Shown: piece after piece, positions 63,908 to 64,000 of the stretch
Numbering within the stretch: position 1 is the first letter of the stretch
How the letters are laid out: every line of letters begins with the position of its first letter
NCBI GenBank assembly: GCA_021773035.1
Contig: JAJFKU010000052.1
Coordinates: forward strand, 258,040 to 322,039
Source of the DNA: Woeseiaceae bacterium
Lineage (GTDB): Bacteria; Pseudomonadota; Gammaproteobacteria; Steroidobacterales; Woeseiaceae
Direction: 5' to 3'
Length of the DNA stretch: 64,000 nucleotides
Position numbers and translations under genes: made by a program
The notes under the pieces: model-generated
The model's database searches: none
What the model saw: the letters and a program-made list of their open reading frames with translations, nothing else
Told to the model about the DNA's origin: nothing

Positions 63908-64000
63908 ATGAACGATAAAGCGCTGACGTTTAACGAGCTGTTCGATGCAGACTTTTTAAGCTCACTGCAGCGATTTAGTTTGCAGGCACAGCGGGTGGTG
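63908..64000 (+). CDS. DUF58-family protein (3' partial)
   Basis: Only 31 residues are inside the window. DADFLSSLQRFSLQAQRVV matches the usual N-terminus of DUF58 proteins (a leucine-rich LL..L..L.L.ARR region), and DUF58 genes normally follow moxR. The start is 6 bp after the moxR stop. The rest, with the expected vWA-like domain, is outside. Confidence 0.75.
   Translation, partial: MNDKALTFNELFDADFLSSLQRFSLQAQRVV

Noticed and set aside
1..64000. tRNA, rRNA, CRISPR array, prophage or insertion sequence
   Set aside because: The gaps are short and none shows cloverleaf, spaced repeats, transposase or terminal inverted repeats that I could recognise by eye.

Overview
The window looks like the chromosome of a free-living Gammaproteobacterium. 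The base composition is moderately high in G+C (estimated by eye, not computed). Support comes from tripartite RND efflux, FecI/FecR signalling, very large TonB-dependent receptors of the Xanthomonas/Caulobacter type, a probable GlyGly-CTERM protein tail and a YbdG-type MscS channel. A marine Woeseiales, Steroidobacterales or Xanthomonadales-like host is my best guess, but this is inference. I saw no rRNA, tRNA, CRISPR array or intact insertion sequence.

Layout. 1-4192: the end of an MscS channel gene, a PAS-rich hybrid histidine kinase and a stand-alone receiver. 4280-10718 (minus strand): a tetR-MFP-RND-OMF efflux operon with a palindromic operator overlapping the tetR promoter. 10933-19770 (plus strand): seven translationally coupled genes, OleA-like thiolase, GT2 glycosyltransferase, cytochrome P450, OleC-like AMP ligase, OleD-like SDR, MMPL exporter and sulfotransferase-like protein. 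This is the best candidate in the window for an undescribed biosynthetic system, plausibly making a decorated beta-lactone or related lipid, because no OleB is present. 19857-27509: an outer-membrane barrel protein, a small lipoprotein, a wHTH/TolB-like/TPR regulator, a DUF2784 protein, a lytic-transglycosylase-like lipoprotein, an M14 carboxypeptidase with a C-terminal sorting-type tail, and a HEAT-like protein.

27810-39091 and 43964-64000 (plus strand) are two paralogous surface modules. Each starts with an ECF sigma factor, a FecR anti-sigma and a giant STN-domain TonB-dependent receptor, and each includes a periplasmic M16 metallopeptidase. In the first module a GldA/GldF-GldG-like ABC transporter lies between receptor and peptidase. 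In the second that place is taken by a DUF4175-like membrane protein, a double-vWA/GATase-like protein and a 2096-residue TPR protein, and a MoxR ATPase and the start of a DUF58 protein follow the peptidase. The receptor plus M16 peptidase pairing recalls the Fus ferredoxin-uptake system, so import and proteolysis of a protein or peptide is a reasonable hypothesis. Between the modules lie a small membrane-protein operon, a wHTH-TPR regulator, a cupin and an orphan ECF sigma factor. In and around the second module three promoters share a TTTCA-N17-CGTCT element, which suggests a small ECF regulon.
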